From an uncultured Eubacteriales bacterium (GTDB lineage: Bacteria; Bacillota; Clostridia; Lachnospirales; Lachnospiraceae), in contig ONED01000040.1 in NCBI GenBank assembly GCA_900316755.1, positions 1 to 37,610 of the forward strand: a DNA stretch of 37,610 nt. The letters run 5' to 3'. This document shows, piece after piece, positions 1-7,856 of the stretch. Position 1 is the stretch's first letter. Every line of letters starts with the position of its first letter. The notes beneath the pieces are model-generated. The model was given only the letters and a program-made list of their open reading frames with translations, searched no databases and was not told the DNA's origin. Position numbers and translations under genes: made by a program.

Positions 1-273
1 CTGGAGTCTGTAGAGCATAAATATCTGGATGGCAGGGCAGTGATGAACTGTGGAGAAGAAACAGCCGGAGAGATTGACAAAGAAGTGATGAAGATGCTAA
101 AGACCGCCTATGAGGAGGCGAAACGTCTCCTTTCTGAGAATCGGGAAGCATTGGATAAGATTGCGGACTTCCTGATTGAGAAAGAAACGATTACCGGGAA
201 AGAGTTTATGGAAATTTTCCACAAGGTGCAGGGTGTTGAGGAAACGGATGAAACCAATACACCGGAAGTATAG
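1..273 (+). CDS. ftsH: ATP-dependent zinc metalloprotease FtsH, C-terminal end (5' truncated)
   Basis: The reading frame is open from the first base and ends at TAG 271-273, giving about 90 residues. The visible helical segment, with AEEAKRLL-like and NREALDKIADFLIEKETITG motifs, matches the end of the FtsH peptidase M41 domain. FtsH is a membrane-anchored AAA+ protease that degrades misassembled membrane proteins and some regulators. The AAA and HEXXH regions lie upstream, outside the window. The frame closes with an acidic tail (ETDETNTPEV) and is followed directly by a strong terminator, so uvrC downstream is probably a separate transcription unit. Identification rests on family recognition of the C-terminal helix only. 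Confidence 0.85.
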   Translation: MESVEHKYLDGRAVMNCGEETAGEIDKEVMKMLKTAYEEAKRLLSENREALDKIADFLIEKETITGKEFMEIFHKVQGVEETDETNTPEV

Positions 274-285
274 GAAAAGGGATTT

Positions 286-311
286 GCGGGATTGCAAATC
301 CCGCTTTTTTT
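286..311 (+). terminator. Rho-independent terminator of ftsH
   Basis: GCGGGATT (286-293) pairs with AATCCCGC (297-304) across a three-base loop. Seven T residues follow (305-311). A competing register, GGGATTTGC with GCAAATCCC (279-287/294-302), is also possible. Confidence 0.9.
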
Positions 312-342
312 ATGTTATCATAAACGGGAAGGAGTAACGCAT

Positions 343-2181
343 ATGTTTCAGATAGAAGAGGAATTAAAAAAGCTCCCGGCAAAACCCGGCGTATACCTGA
401 TGCATGACGAAAAAGATGAAATAATCTATGTGGGAAAAGCCATCAGTTTGAAAAACAGGGTACGGCAGTATTTTCAGGCGAGCAGAAATAAAAGTCCCAA
501 GATAGAGCAGATGGTGACCCATATTCAGCGTTTTGAGTATATTGTGACGGATTCGGAACTGGAAGCCTTGGTTTTAGAGTGTAACCTCATAAAGGAACAC
601 AGACCGAAGTATAATACGATGCTGACGGATGACAAAACCTATCCGTTTATCAAGGTGACGATAGGCGAGGCGTATCCGCGTATTATGCTGGCACGTACGA
701 TGCAGAAGGACAAGGCAAAATATTTCGGTCCATATACCAGTGCCGGCGCAGTAAAGGACACGATTGAATTGATTCGGAAGTTGTACTGCATCCGAAGCTG
801 CAACCGAAACCTTCCGCGGGATATGGGGAAAGAAAGACCGTGTCTGAATTATCATATCAAGCAGTGCAAGGCGCCGTGTCAGGGCTACATTTCGGAAGAA
901 GAATATCGCAATGCCATCGAGGAAGCGGTGCGGTTCTTAAGCGGGCATTATGAGGATGTTCTGCATGACTTAGAGCGGCGTATGACGGAGGCTTCCGAGA
1001 ACATGGAGTTTGAAAAAGCGATTGAGTATCGGGAACTTTTAAACAGTGTCAGACAGATTGCACAGAAGCAGAAGATTACCGATGTGAGCGGTGAGGACAG
1101 GGATATTCTGGCTGTGGCAAAGGATGCAGAGGATGCAGTTGTACAGGTGTTTTTTATCCGTGGGGGAAGATTGATTGGAAGGGATCATTTTTTTCTGCGA
1201 AATACTTCCGGAGACTCCAAAGGCAGGATTCTGGAAAGCTTTATCAAGCAGTTTTATGCCGGAACACCGTACATTCCGTCGGAACTTATGCTACAGGAGG
1301 AGATAGAAGAAAAAGAGCTTTTGGAACAGTGGCTTTCGAAAAAGAAAGAGCACCGGGTGCGTATCAAAGTACCGAAAAAAGGGGAAAAGGAGAAATTGGT
1401 GGAACTGGCAGGAACCAATGCGGCACTGGTTTTAAATACAGATAAAGAGCGTCTGAAGCGGGAAGAGGGACGCACCATCGGGGCAGTAAAGGAAATCGAG
1501 AAGCTCCTTGGACTTTCCGGTCTCGTCCGCATGGAAGCGTTTGATATTTCGAATACAAGCGGTTTTGCATCCGTCGGTTCTATGGTGGTCTATGAAAAAG
1601 GGAAACCAAAACGAAGCGATTATCGAAAATTTAAGATTCAGAGTGTACAGGGACCGGATGACTATGCGAGCATGGAAGAAGTTCTTACGAGACGGTTTTC
1701 TCATGGTCTGGAGGAATTGAAAAACAATGACGAATCCGGGAGCTTTACCTCTTTTCCGAACTTGATTCTGATGGACGGGGGAAAGGGACAGGTAAATGTG
1801 GCGCTGGAGGTGCTTCAGAAACTGGATCTCTCGATTCCGGTCTGCGGAATGGTAAAAGATGATTCTCACCGAACCCGCGGTTTGTATTACAATAACAGGG
1901 AGATTCCAATCGACCGAAAGTCGGAAGGATTCAAGCTGATTACACGGATTCAGGATGAGGCACATCGGTTTGCAATCGAGTTCCATCGGAAGCTGCGGGG
2001 AAAAAGTCAGGTGCATTCTGTGTTGGATGAGATTGAAGGAATCGGTCCGGCAAGGAGAAAGGCATTGATGAAACACTATGCAAATCTGGATGAAATTCGA
2101 AATGCAAGTGTGGAGGAATTAAAAAAATTGCCTTCTATGAATGAAAAATCTGCAAATGAAGTATACAGTTTTTTTCATTGA
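343..2181 (+). CDS. uvrC: Excinuclease ABC subunit C
   Basis: This 612-aa protein makes the dual incisions in UvrABC nucleotide excision repair. In order it shows the N-terminal GIY-YIG nuclease ([18 protein letters not shown] near residues 15-35), a cysteine cluster (C..SCNR...C), a UVR motif for UvrB binding ([13 protein letters not shown] around 220), the RNase H-like second nuclease ([10 protein letters not shown]...GSMVVYE) and a C-terminal helix-hairpin-helix pair ([16 protein letters not shown]). Length is normal for the family. An upstream in-frame extension exists, but ATG 343 has GGGAAGGAG at 326-334 and begins the conserved [12 protein letters not shown] sequence, so it is preferred. 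hprK and glcK follow, a common Clostridia order. Confidence 0.97.
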   Translation: MFQIEEELKKLPAKPGVYLMHDEKDEIIYVGKAISLKNRVRQYFQASRNKSPKIEQMVTHIQRFEYIVTDSELEALVLECNLIKEHRPKYNTMLTDDKTYPFIKVTIGEAYPRIMLARTMQKDKAKYFGPYTSAGAVKDTIELIRKLYCIRSCNRNLPRDMGKERPCLNYHIKQCKAPCQGYISEEEYRNAIEEAVRFLSGHYEDVLHDLERRMTEASENMEFEKAIEYRELLNSVRQIAQKQKITDVSGEDRDILAVAKDAEDAVVQVFFIRGGRLIGRDHFFLRNTSGDSKGRILESFIKQFYAGTPYIPSELMLQEEIEEKELLEQWLSKKKEHRVRIKVPKKGEKEKLVELAGTNAALVLNTDKERLKREEGRTIGAVKEIEKLLGLSGLVRMEAFDISNTSGFASVGSMVVYEKGKPKRSDYRKFKIQSVQGPDDYASMEEVLTRRFSHGLEELKNNDESGSFTSFPNLILMDGGKGQVNVALEVLQKLDLSIPVCGMVKDDSHRTRGLYYNNREIPIDRKSEGFKLITRIQDEAHRFAIEFHRKLRGKSQVHSVLDEIEGIGPARRKALMKHYANLDEIRNASVEELKKLPSMNEKSANEVYSFFH

Positions 2182-2221
2182 TGGTATACTAGAAGAAAAA
2201 GAATAATGAGAGGAAGAGGAT

Positions 2222-3148
2222 ATGCCTGAAGTAAAACTTACAAAACTGGTGGAAAAGATGAATTTAAAAAATCTGACACCGGAAATTGACTTGACCGAAA
2301 AAGTGATTACGGTTCCGGATATCAACAGACCTGCACTGCAGTTGACAGGGTATTTTGATCATTTTGATTCTGAGCGGGTACAGATTATTGGTTACGTGGA
2401 ATACACGTACTTACAGACACTGACGGAGGAACGAAAACGGGAAGTGTATCAGGAGCTGCTCTCTTATGGTATTCCGTGTCTGATTTTTACGACAGAGATA
2501 CGTCCGGATGAAGAATTGCTCCGACAGGCTGAAAAGACGGATACCCCGGTGTTTGCAACGGACAAGAAGACGTCGCCTTTCCAGGCAGAACTGATTCGCT
2601 GGCTTAATGTGGAGTTGGCTCCATGTATCTCTATTCATGGTGTCTTGGTTGACGTATATGGGGTCGGAGTGCTGATTATGGGAGAAAGCGGTATTGGAAA
2701 GAGTGAAGCAGCACTGGAACTGATTAAGCGTGGACATCGTCTGGTGGCAGATGACGTGGTGGAAATCCGAAAGGTAAGTGATGATACGCTGGTCGGTACT
2801 GCCCCGAGTATTACGAAGCATCTGATTGAGCTTAGGGGGATTGGAATTGTGGATGTTAAGACCCTGTTCGGTGTTCAGAGTGTAAGGGAGACGCAGACGA
2901 TAGACCTTGTGATTACACTGGAAGAATGGGCAAAAGACAGAGAATATGACCGCCTGGGTCTCGAAGAAGATTATACGGAGTTTTTAGGAAACAAGATTGT
3001 CTGTCATTCGATTCCAATTCGGCCGGGACGGAATTTGGCAGTCATTGTAGAATCTGCTTCCATCAATCACAGGCAGAAGCAGATGGGTTATAATGCCGCT
3101 CAGGAGTTATACAGACGAGTACAGCAAAGCTTAACAAAAAAGAAATAG
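2222..3148 (+). CDS. hprK: HPr kinase/phosphorylase
   Basis: This 308-aa bifunctional enzyme phosphorylates and dephosphorylates Ser46 of HPr, the switch for carbon catabolite repression through CcpA. The N-terminal domain (about 1-130) is followed by the kinase domain, with Walker A GESGIGKS at 154-161, DDVVEIR just after it, and the family signature LRGIGIVDVKTLFG. RBS GAGAGGAAGAGG precedes the ATG. A TATACT box at 2185-2190 could serve an internal promoter, but no good -35 is seen. It starts 40 bases after uvrC and ends 12 bases before a glucokinase, which couples sugar phosphorylation to the repression sensor. Length and motifs are all typical. Confidence 0.97.
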   Translation: MPEVKLTKLVEKMNLKNLTPEIDLTEKVITVPDINRPALQLTGYFDHFDSERVQIIGYVEYTYLQTLTEERKREVYQELLSYGIPCLIFTTEIRPDEELLRQAEKTDTPVFATDKKTSPFQAELIRWLNVELAPCISIHGVLVDVYGVGVLIMGESGIGKSEAALELIKRGHRLVADDVVEIRKVSDDTLVGTAPSITKHLIELRGIGIVDVKTLFGVQSVRETQTIDLVITLEEWAKDREYDRLGLEEDYTEFLGNKIVCHSIPIRPGRNLAVIVESASINHRQKQMGYNAAQELYRRVQQSLTKKK

Positions 3149-3160
3149 GAGGAACGGAAG

Positions 3161-4090
3161 ATGTATTGTTTTGGTGTAGATATTGGGGGTACGACAGTGA
3201 AGATGGGGCTCTTCAAGGAGGACGGAACTGTGCTTGATAAATGGGAGATTCCCACAAGGACAGAAGATGGAGGCTCTGCGATTCTGCCGGATATTGCAAA
3301 GGCAATTGAGGAAAAGCTGAATGCACATCAGATTGATAAAAAAGAGGTCTGCGGTGTTGGTGTGGGAGTACCTGCACCGGTGACTGACGACGGTGTGGTA
3401 AAGCAGACAACAAATCTGGGTTGGGGATATAAACAGGTCAGACAGGAACTGGAAGAACTGACCGGGCTTTTGGCAAAAATCGGAAATGATGCAAACGTAG
3501 CTGCCCTTGGTGAAATGTGGAAAGGCGGCGGACAAGGAAATAAGAATATGGTGATGGTGACATTGGGAACCGGTGTCGGCGGCGGTGTGATTATCAATGG
3601 AAAGATTCTGACCGGAACCAACGGAGCCGGTGGAGAAATCGGACATATCGTGATGGAACCTGATGAAACAGAGCGGTGTGGCTGTGGCAAGACAGGATGT
3701 CTGGAGCAGTATGCATCTGCAACCGGGATTGTCCGTCTGGCAAAGCGTCAATTGGCAAAGTTTGAAGGAGAGACGATTCTCGATGCAGAAACTGTGACGG
3801 CGAAGGATGTCTTTGATGCAGTGAAACAGGGAGATACAGCTGCAATATTGATTGCAGAAGAATTTGGTACATATCTGGGACATGGATTAGCGACGGTTTC
3901 CGCTTTGGTAGACCCGGCGATCTATGTCATTGGTGGTGGCGTTTCAAAGGCAGGGGAAATCCTGTTTGACTATATCAAAGGACCTTATATGGACAAGGCG
4001 TTTTTTGCCAACAAGGAAGTGAAATTTGCACTTGCTGAATTAGGAAATGATGCAGGTATTTATGGAGCTGCCAAGATGGTATTGCCATAG
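3161..4090 (+). CDS. glcK: ROK-family glucokinase
   Basis: This 309-aa cytoplasmic kinase of the ROK family is expected to convert glucose to glucose-6-phosphate with ATP. It has the N-terminal phosphate-binding motif DIGGTTVKMG, LGTGVGGGVI, the GEIGHI motif and the ROK zinc-binding cysteines CGCGKTGCLE. RBS AGGAGG lies 8 bases before ATG 3161. It sits 12 bases after hprK and is probably co-transcribed with it. Glucose specificity is inferred from close resemblance to Gram-positive GlcK; fructokinases or N-acetylmannosamine kinases of the ROK family are the alternatives. The gene runs into one arm of the large palindrome, which supplies its apparent terminator. Confidence 0.92.
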   Translation: MYCFGVDIGGTTVKMGLFKEDGTVLDKWEIPTRTEDGGSAILPDIAKAIEEKLNAHQIDKKEVCGVGVGVPAPVTDDGVVKQTTNLGWGYKQVRQELEELTGLLAKIGNDANVAALGEMWKGGGQGNKNMVMVTLGTGVGGGVIINGKILTGTNGAGGEIGHIVMEPDETERCGCGKTGCLEQYASATGIVRLAKRQLAKFEGETILDAETVTAKDVFDAVKQGDTAAILIAEEFGTYLGHGLATVSALVDPAIYVIGGGVSKAGEILFDYIKGPYMDKAFFANKEVKFALAELGNDAGIYGAAKMVLP

Positions 4091-4151
4091 GCGTGGAAGA
4101 AAAATATTGGAAGACAAGGGGCATATCGCAGTAGCGAAATCGGTCTCACTG

Positions 4152-4200
4152 AGCCTGAGGCAGTCGGCACACACGCCACTACCAAGGGCTTTTTCTTTTA
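4152..4200 (+). terminator. Terminator-like end of the left palindrome arm (for glcK)
   Basis: AGCC (4152-4155) can pair with GGCT (4187-4190). Inside, AGT-c-GGC (4162-4168) pairs with GCC-ACT (4175-4180) across ACACAC. TTTTTCTTTT follows. The stem is bulged, so strength is uncertain. Confidence 0.5.
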
Positions 4201-4426
4201 GACTTCATCTTCTGCATTTTCTAACACTCTGTTTTTTGAGAAGTAATTACATCTATCAAAAAGGAACTCACAACACACAGATTTTCGGATAAATCGTATG
4301 CGAGAATGCATCCGTCTAGACTTTCTACAATCCTGAGCCTTGCCATTTGAGCATACGGTTTATCTGAAAATCTGAGGTTGCTCAGACAACTTTTTGATAG
4401 ATGAGAAAATACAAGAAGAATGCAGA

Positions 4427-4475
4427 TAAAAGAAAAAGCCCTTGGCAGCGGCGTGTGTGCCGATTGCCTCAGGCT
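4427..4475 (-). terminator. Terminator-like end of the right palindrome arm (for the PBP gene)
   Basis: This is the mirror copy of the glcK terminator. On the minus strand GGCA..CGGC pairs with GCCG.TGCC across ACACAC, followed by AAGGGC and a T-rich tract. The few changes between arms fall in the stem, and this copy pairs somewhat better than the left one. Confidence 0.5.
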
Positions 4476-4524
4476 CAGTGAGACCGATTTCGCTACTGCG
4501 ATATGCCCCTTGTCTTTCGGATAT

Positions 4525-6951
4525 TTATTCTCCTTGAGTTCCTTCGGAAGCTTGTCCTTCTTGAGAAGCAGTAGCCTCTTTCGGTTTTGTTTCTGTGTTT
4601 CCGGAATCCCCGTGACCCGGGCAACTTTGCTTCGGTGCCGTTCCGGGTGCAAAGTACTCGGTATACCGGGAGCAGGAGCTCCCGCTTGCCAGTTTTCCGG
4701 TTTTTGCACAGATGGTCTTTTTCTCAATCGACTCCGGTATTTCGAATGTTTTGGATTCGTAGCCTTCATGAATCCGCGTCATAATGGTTTTCCACAACCG
4801 GTTATGGAAACTCTGGTTCAGGTGTTCCATTGGCTGGCTGTCATCAAAACCGGTCCAGATAGAGGCAGTCAGATACGGGGTATATGCACATAGCCATAAG
4901 TCTTTGGATTTCTGGCTGGTACCCGTTTTTCCTGCAACCTGCATATTGGACATCTTTGCGGCACCGCCGGTTCCGTTGCGGTCTTCAATGACATCAATCA
5001 TGGCATCGGTAATCAGTGCAGCAGTGGTATCTTTCATGGCGACATGCGTTTCCGGTGTCTTATCGTACAACAGTTTTCCGTTGTGGTCATAAATTTTCGT
5101 GTAAACGGTGGGTTCCGTATACACTCCGCCGTTTGCAATGGAAGCGTATGCGGCTGTAATCTCCATATTATACACGCCCTTCGAAATACCGCCGAGAGCA
5201 AGTGGCTGGTACATATCGTCCTCCGCATTTAGCGTCGTGAACGAAAAATTCTCAGTCAGATATTGGAATCCAAGCGCCGGGGTAATCTCTGTCAGCTTCT
5301 TTACGGAACAGACATTGGCAGATTGGGTAATACATTCACGGATTGTCAGATTGCCTTTATAGTAATTGCCCCACCAGTTGCTGACCTGCTTACCGTTGTT
5401 GTATTTAAACGGAGCATCTCGAATGACCGTTGCAAGTGTGTCTCCGTAGGAGTCCAGCGCAGGGATGAAGGTGGACAGTACTTTAAAGCAAGAACCAGGC
5501 TGTCTGGTGGACTGGGTCGCACGATTCAGGCTCATGCTTTCTGTTTTTTCTCCGCGACCGCCCACGATTGCCTTTACGTATCCGGTGTATTGATCCATCA
5601 CCACAAAGGATGCCTGCGGCTGTGGGGAGATGGTAACACGTTTCATTACAGTATCGTTTTCTGAAGTTTTCAAGGTCTCAATATATTCGTCTATCATGGC
5701 CTCTGCCTCAGCCTTTGAATCAAAGGTAGTGCCATACTCGCCATATTTTTTATTATAGTTTGCGGTGACATAGGCATTCAGCCCATTCTGGTCATAATGG
5801 TTCTGAGTCTCGTCCTCGTGTATAATGGAAATCGCACAGCTCACGCCCCATTTCACAGAAGACGGGTAGTTCTCATCCTTATTCAGCTCCTCCTCACAAA
5901 TTTGCTGCATACGCACATCCTGTGTGGAAATAATACTTAATCCTCCGCTGTAAACAGCATTGTGTGCCTGTGTTTCCGTGTATCCAAGCTCATTTACCAG
6001 GTCATTCATTACCTGCTTTGCAACTTCATCTACGAAGTAGGAATTGACCTTTAAGCTTTCCGTGTATTCGGTGTTGGAAACCTGAATACGGGAATACACG
6101 TCGTCAGCCAGAGCTTCGTCATGTTCTTCCTGCGTGATATAGCCCTGCTCCAGCATATCCCCAAGCACTTTTTTCCGGCGTTTCGCGTTTGATTCCGGAT
6201 TAGTAATGGGGTTTAAGTTTCCCGGACTTTGTGTAATAGCGGCAATCGTTACACTTTCTGAGAGCGTAAGGTCGCTGACATCCTTTCCAAAGTACCGTCT
6301 GGAAGCAGCCTGCACACCCAAAGTATTCTGACCGAGGTTAATCGTATTCAGATAGTTCTCCAGAATGATGTCTTTGTCCCCAATCTCTTTTTCAATCTTC
6401 ACAGCGAGGTAGAGCTCCTGTATCTTCCGCTGGATTTTCTCCCATCTTGTCTCATTGACAAAGTTGGGGAACACGCTGTTTTTAATCAACTGCTGTGTAA
6501 TGGTGCTGGCACCCTGTGAAAACTGTCCGGATGTAAAGCCTGTGACCCCGGCGCGGATAATTCCTTTTATGTCGATTCCGTTGTGCTCTCGGAATCTGGT
6601 GTCTTCCACTGCGATAAACGCATTTTGCATATAAACCGGAATTTCATCAATCGATACATACACACGGTTGGAGCCTGCATCCACAAAGGTATCAAGTACC
6701 GTGGTGCCGTCATTGGCATAGACGGTAGTAGTGTACGCAGAAGGTTTGATGTCCTCTGCGGTAATCTGCGGTGCATTATCAATAATTCTTTTGAAAAGAA
6801 ATCCCCCGGCAATCAAGCCGACCACGCCCACGAACAAACAAATGATGAGAAATGTCTTAAAAAACCGAACCATTCTTCGTTTTTGTTTCTTCGCTGCTTT
6901 TGAGGTAATCTTTTCACGTTGCTTTGAAGCATTCTTTCTTCCATAGTTCAT
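4525..6951 (-). CDS. Class A penicillin-binding protein (bifunctional transglycosylase/transpeptidase)
   Basis: This 808-aa membrane protein polymerises and cross-links peptidoglycan outside the membrane. A basic cytoplasmic tail (residues 1-29) is followed by one membrane segment (about 30-53), then the GT51 glycosyltransferase with the catalytic Glu in EDTRFREHNG (E116) and QGASTITQQLIKN. The transpeptidase domain has SCFK (Ser487), SAN (544-546) and KTGTS (675). A Gly/Ser/Thr/Glu-rich tail with a few cysteines ends the protein. The start at 6951 has AAAGGAGG upstream. It is transcribed towards glcK and away from yigZ. The exact paralogue (PBP1a/1b/2c type) cannot be told from sequence alone. 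Confidence 0.95.
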   Translation of the reverse strand: MNYGRKNASKQREKITSKAAKKQKRRMVRFFKTFLIICLFVGVVGLIAGGFLFKRIIDNAPQITAEDIKPSAYTTTVYANDGTTVLDTFVDAGSNRVYVSIDEIPVYMQNAFIAVEDTRFREHNGIDIKGIIRAGVTGFTSGQFSQGASTITQQLIKNSVFPNFVNETRWEKIQRKIQELYLAVKIEKEIGDKDIILENYLNTINLGQNTLGVQAASRRYFGKDVSDLTLSESVTIAAITQSPGNLNPITNPESNAKRRKKVLGDMLEQGYITQEEHDEALADDVYSRIQVSNTEYTESLKVNSYFVDEVAKQVMNDLVNELGYTETQAHNAVYSGGLSIISTQDVRMQQICEEELNKDENYPSSVKWGVSCAISIIHEDETQNHYDQNGLNAYVTANYNKKYGEYGTTFDSKAEAEAMIDEYIETLKTSENDTVMKRVTISPQPQASFVVMDQYTGYVKAIVGGRGEKTESMSLNRATQSTRQPGSCFKVLSTFIPALDSYGDTLATVIRDAPFKYNNGKQVSNWWGNYYKGNLTIRECITQSANVCSVKKLTEITPALGFQYLTENFSFTTLNAEDDMYQPLALGGISKGVYNMEITAAYASIANGGVYTEPTVYTKIYDHNGKLLYDKTPETHVAMKDTTAALITDAMIDVIEDRNGTGGAAKMSNMQVAGKTGTSQKSKDLWLCAYTPYLTASIWTGFDDSQPMEHLNQSFHNRLWKTIMTRIHEGYESKTFEIPESIEKKTICAKTGKLASGSSCSRYTEYFAPGTAPKQSCPGHGDSGNTETKPKEATASQEGQASEGTQGE

Positions 6952-6977
6952 GAATATAGCCTCCTTTATTCGAAAAC

Positions 6978-7006
6978 ATTATAGCAAACTTACCGCTTTA
7001 AATAAA
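6978..7006 (-). promoter_or_regulatory. Promoter for the PBP gene
   Basis: On the minus strand TATAAT (6978-6983) lies 17 bases after TTTATT (7001-7006), a weak -35. It is 26 bases upstream of the PBP start, within the divergent gap to yigZ. Confidence 0.5.
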
Positions 7007-7054
7007 GAAAAAAATGAAAAGTTCACGCTTTCTAAGGAAAATCTTAAGAAAATG

Positions 7055-7084
7055 TTGTGAAAATTGATGGAATGCTGTTATAGT
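7055..7084 (+). promoter_or_regulatory. Promoter for yigZ
   Basis: TTGTGA (7055-7060), an 18-base spacer and TATAGT (7079-7084), with a TG extended -10 (TGTTATAGT). It lies 31 bases before the start codon. Confidence 0.6.
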
Positions 7085-7115
7085 AGTAGAAAATGCAAGG
7101 AAAAGAGGAAAGAAG

Positions 7116-7772
7116 ATGTTGGACCGGTATAAGACCGTATATAGCGGCGGTGAAGGTGAAATTGTGGAAAAAAAGTCGAGATTTATTGCGACGGTACAGC
7201 CTGTGAAGAGCGAGGAAGAGGCTCTTGTATTTATAGAGGGATTAAAGAAAAAATATTGGAATGCAACGCATAATTGTTTTGCCTATGTGACAGGGGAGAG
7301 GTTCGAACTGCAGCGATGCAGTGATGACGGTGAGCCTGCAGGAACGGCCGGAAGACCGATGCTGGAGGTGCTTCTTGGAGAGGAGATTCACGACACGGCG
7401 GTGGTGGTGACGCGGTATTTCGGCGGTACTCTGCTCGGAACGGGCGGATTGGTACGCGCATACCAGAGTGCGGTGAAGGCAGGTCTTTTGGCAAGTACGG
7501 TGATTACCAAAATCCGGGGATGTGTGGTGTCTGTCAGCACGGACTATACAGGACTTGGAAAAATTCAATATATTCTCGGTCAGAGGGGACTTTCTGTTTT
7601 GAATACGGAGTATACGGAGCGGGTTTCGCTTCAGATCCTTATACCGCATACGGATACAAAACAGGTGATGGCAGAGATTACGGAGGCGACCAGCGGGCAG
7701 GCAGTGATGGAAGTGCGAAGGGAGTGTTATTTTGCTAATGCAAACGGAAAACCGGAACTTTTTGCAGACTGA
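7116..7772 (+). CDS. yigZ: YigZ/IMPACT family protein (UPF0029)
   Basis: This 218-aa protein of the YigZ/IMPACT family has the N-terminal UPF0029 fold with the conserved core RCSDDGEPAGTAGRPML (about 68-84) and VVVTRYFGGTLLGTGGLVRAY. The C-terminal ferredoxin-like UPF0029-C domain follows (TDYTGLGKIQYIL to the end). In eukaryotes IMPACT restrains GCN2, but the bacterial role is not established. RBS GGAAAGAAG precedes ATG 7116. It has its own promoter, and another promoter follows before typA, so it is probably monocistronic. Length is standard and family assignment is secure. Confidence 0.93.
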   Translation: MLDRYKTVYSGGEGEIVEKKSRFIATVQPVKSEEEALVFIEGLKKKYWNATHNCFAYVTGERFELQRCSDDGEPAGTAGRPMLEVLLGEEIHDTAVVVTRYFGGTLLGTGGLVRAYQSAVKAGLLASTVITKIRGCVVSVSTDYTGLGKIQYILGQRGLSVLNTEYTERVSLQILIPHTDTKQVMAEITEATSGQAVMEVRRECYFANANGKPELFAD

Positions 7773-7781
7773 ATTTGGTAC

Positions 7782-7809
7782 TTGTAAAATCCCGTGAATG
7801 TGCTAGAAT
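7782..7809 (+). promoter_or_regulatory. Promoter for typA
   Basis: TTGTAA (7782-7787), a 16-base spacer and TAGAAT (7804-7809), with TG two bases before the -10. It is 47 bases upstream of the typA start. Confidence 0.55.
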
Positions 7810-7856
7810 AAGTGCGTTATATCAGATTTGGAATTAGGAAAAGAGGAAGATTTGTG

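Larger units (their letters stand above)
4111..4516. repeat. ~406-bp imperfect palindrome between convergent genes
   Basis: The left arm 4111-4200 and the reverse complement of 4427-4516 are both 90 nt and differ at three positions. The interior (4201-4426) is also partly self-complementary: CATCTATCAAAAAG and CAGATTTTC.GATAAA.CGTATGC occur in both halves at shifted spacing. The element fills almost the whole 434-base gap between glcK (ends 4090) and the PBP gene (ends 4525). No real gene is seen here. The short open frames in the two arms encode the same peptide (GHIAVAKSVSLSLRQ) only because the DNA is repeated. It may be a dispersed palindromic repeat or MITE-like element. Confidence 0.85.

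Noticed and set aside
1432-2076. A 214-codon minus-strand frame inside uvrC
   Set aside because: It is antisense to conserved UvrC nuclease sequence and shows no family resemblance.
3131-3883. A 250-codon minus-strand frame across glcK
   Set aside because: It is antisense to the ROK kinase, Cys/His-rich by chance, with no start signal.
4221-4769. A 182-codon minus-strand frame over the palindrome and the PBP 3' end
   Set aside because: It shares its peptide with the opposite arm only because the DNA is an inverted repeat, and it overlaps the PBP coding end in another frame.
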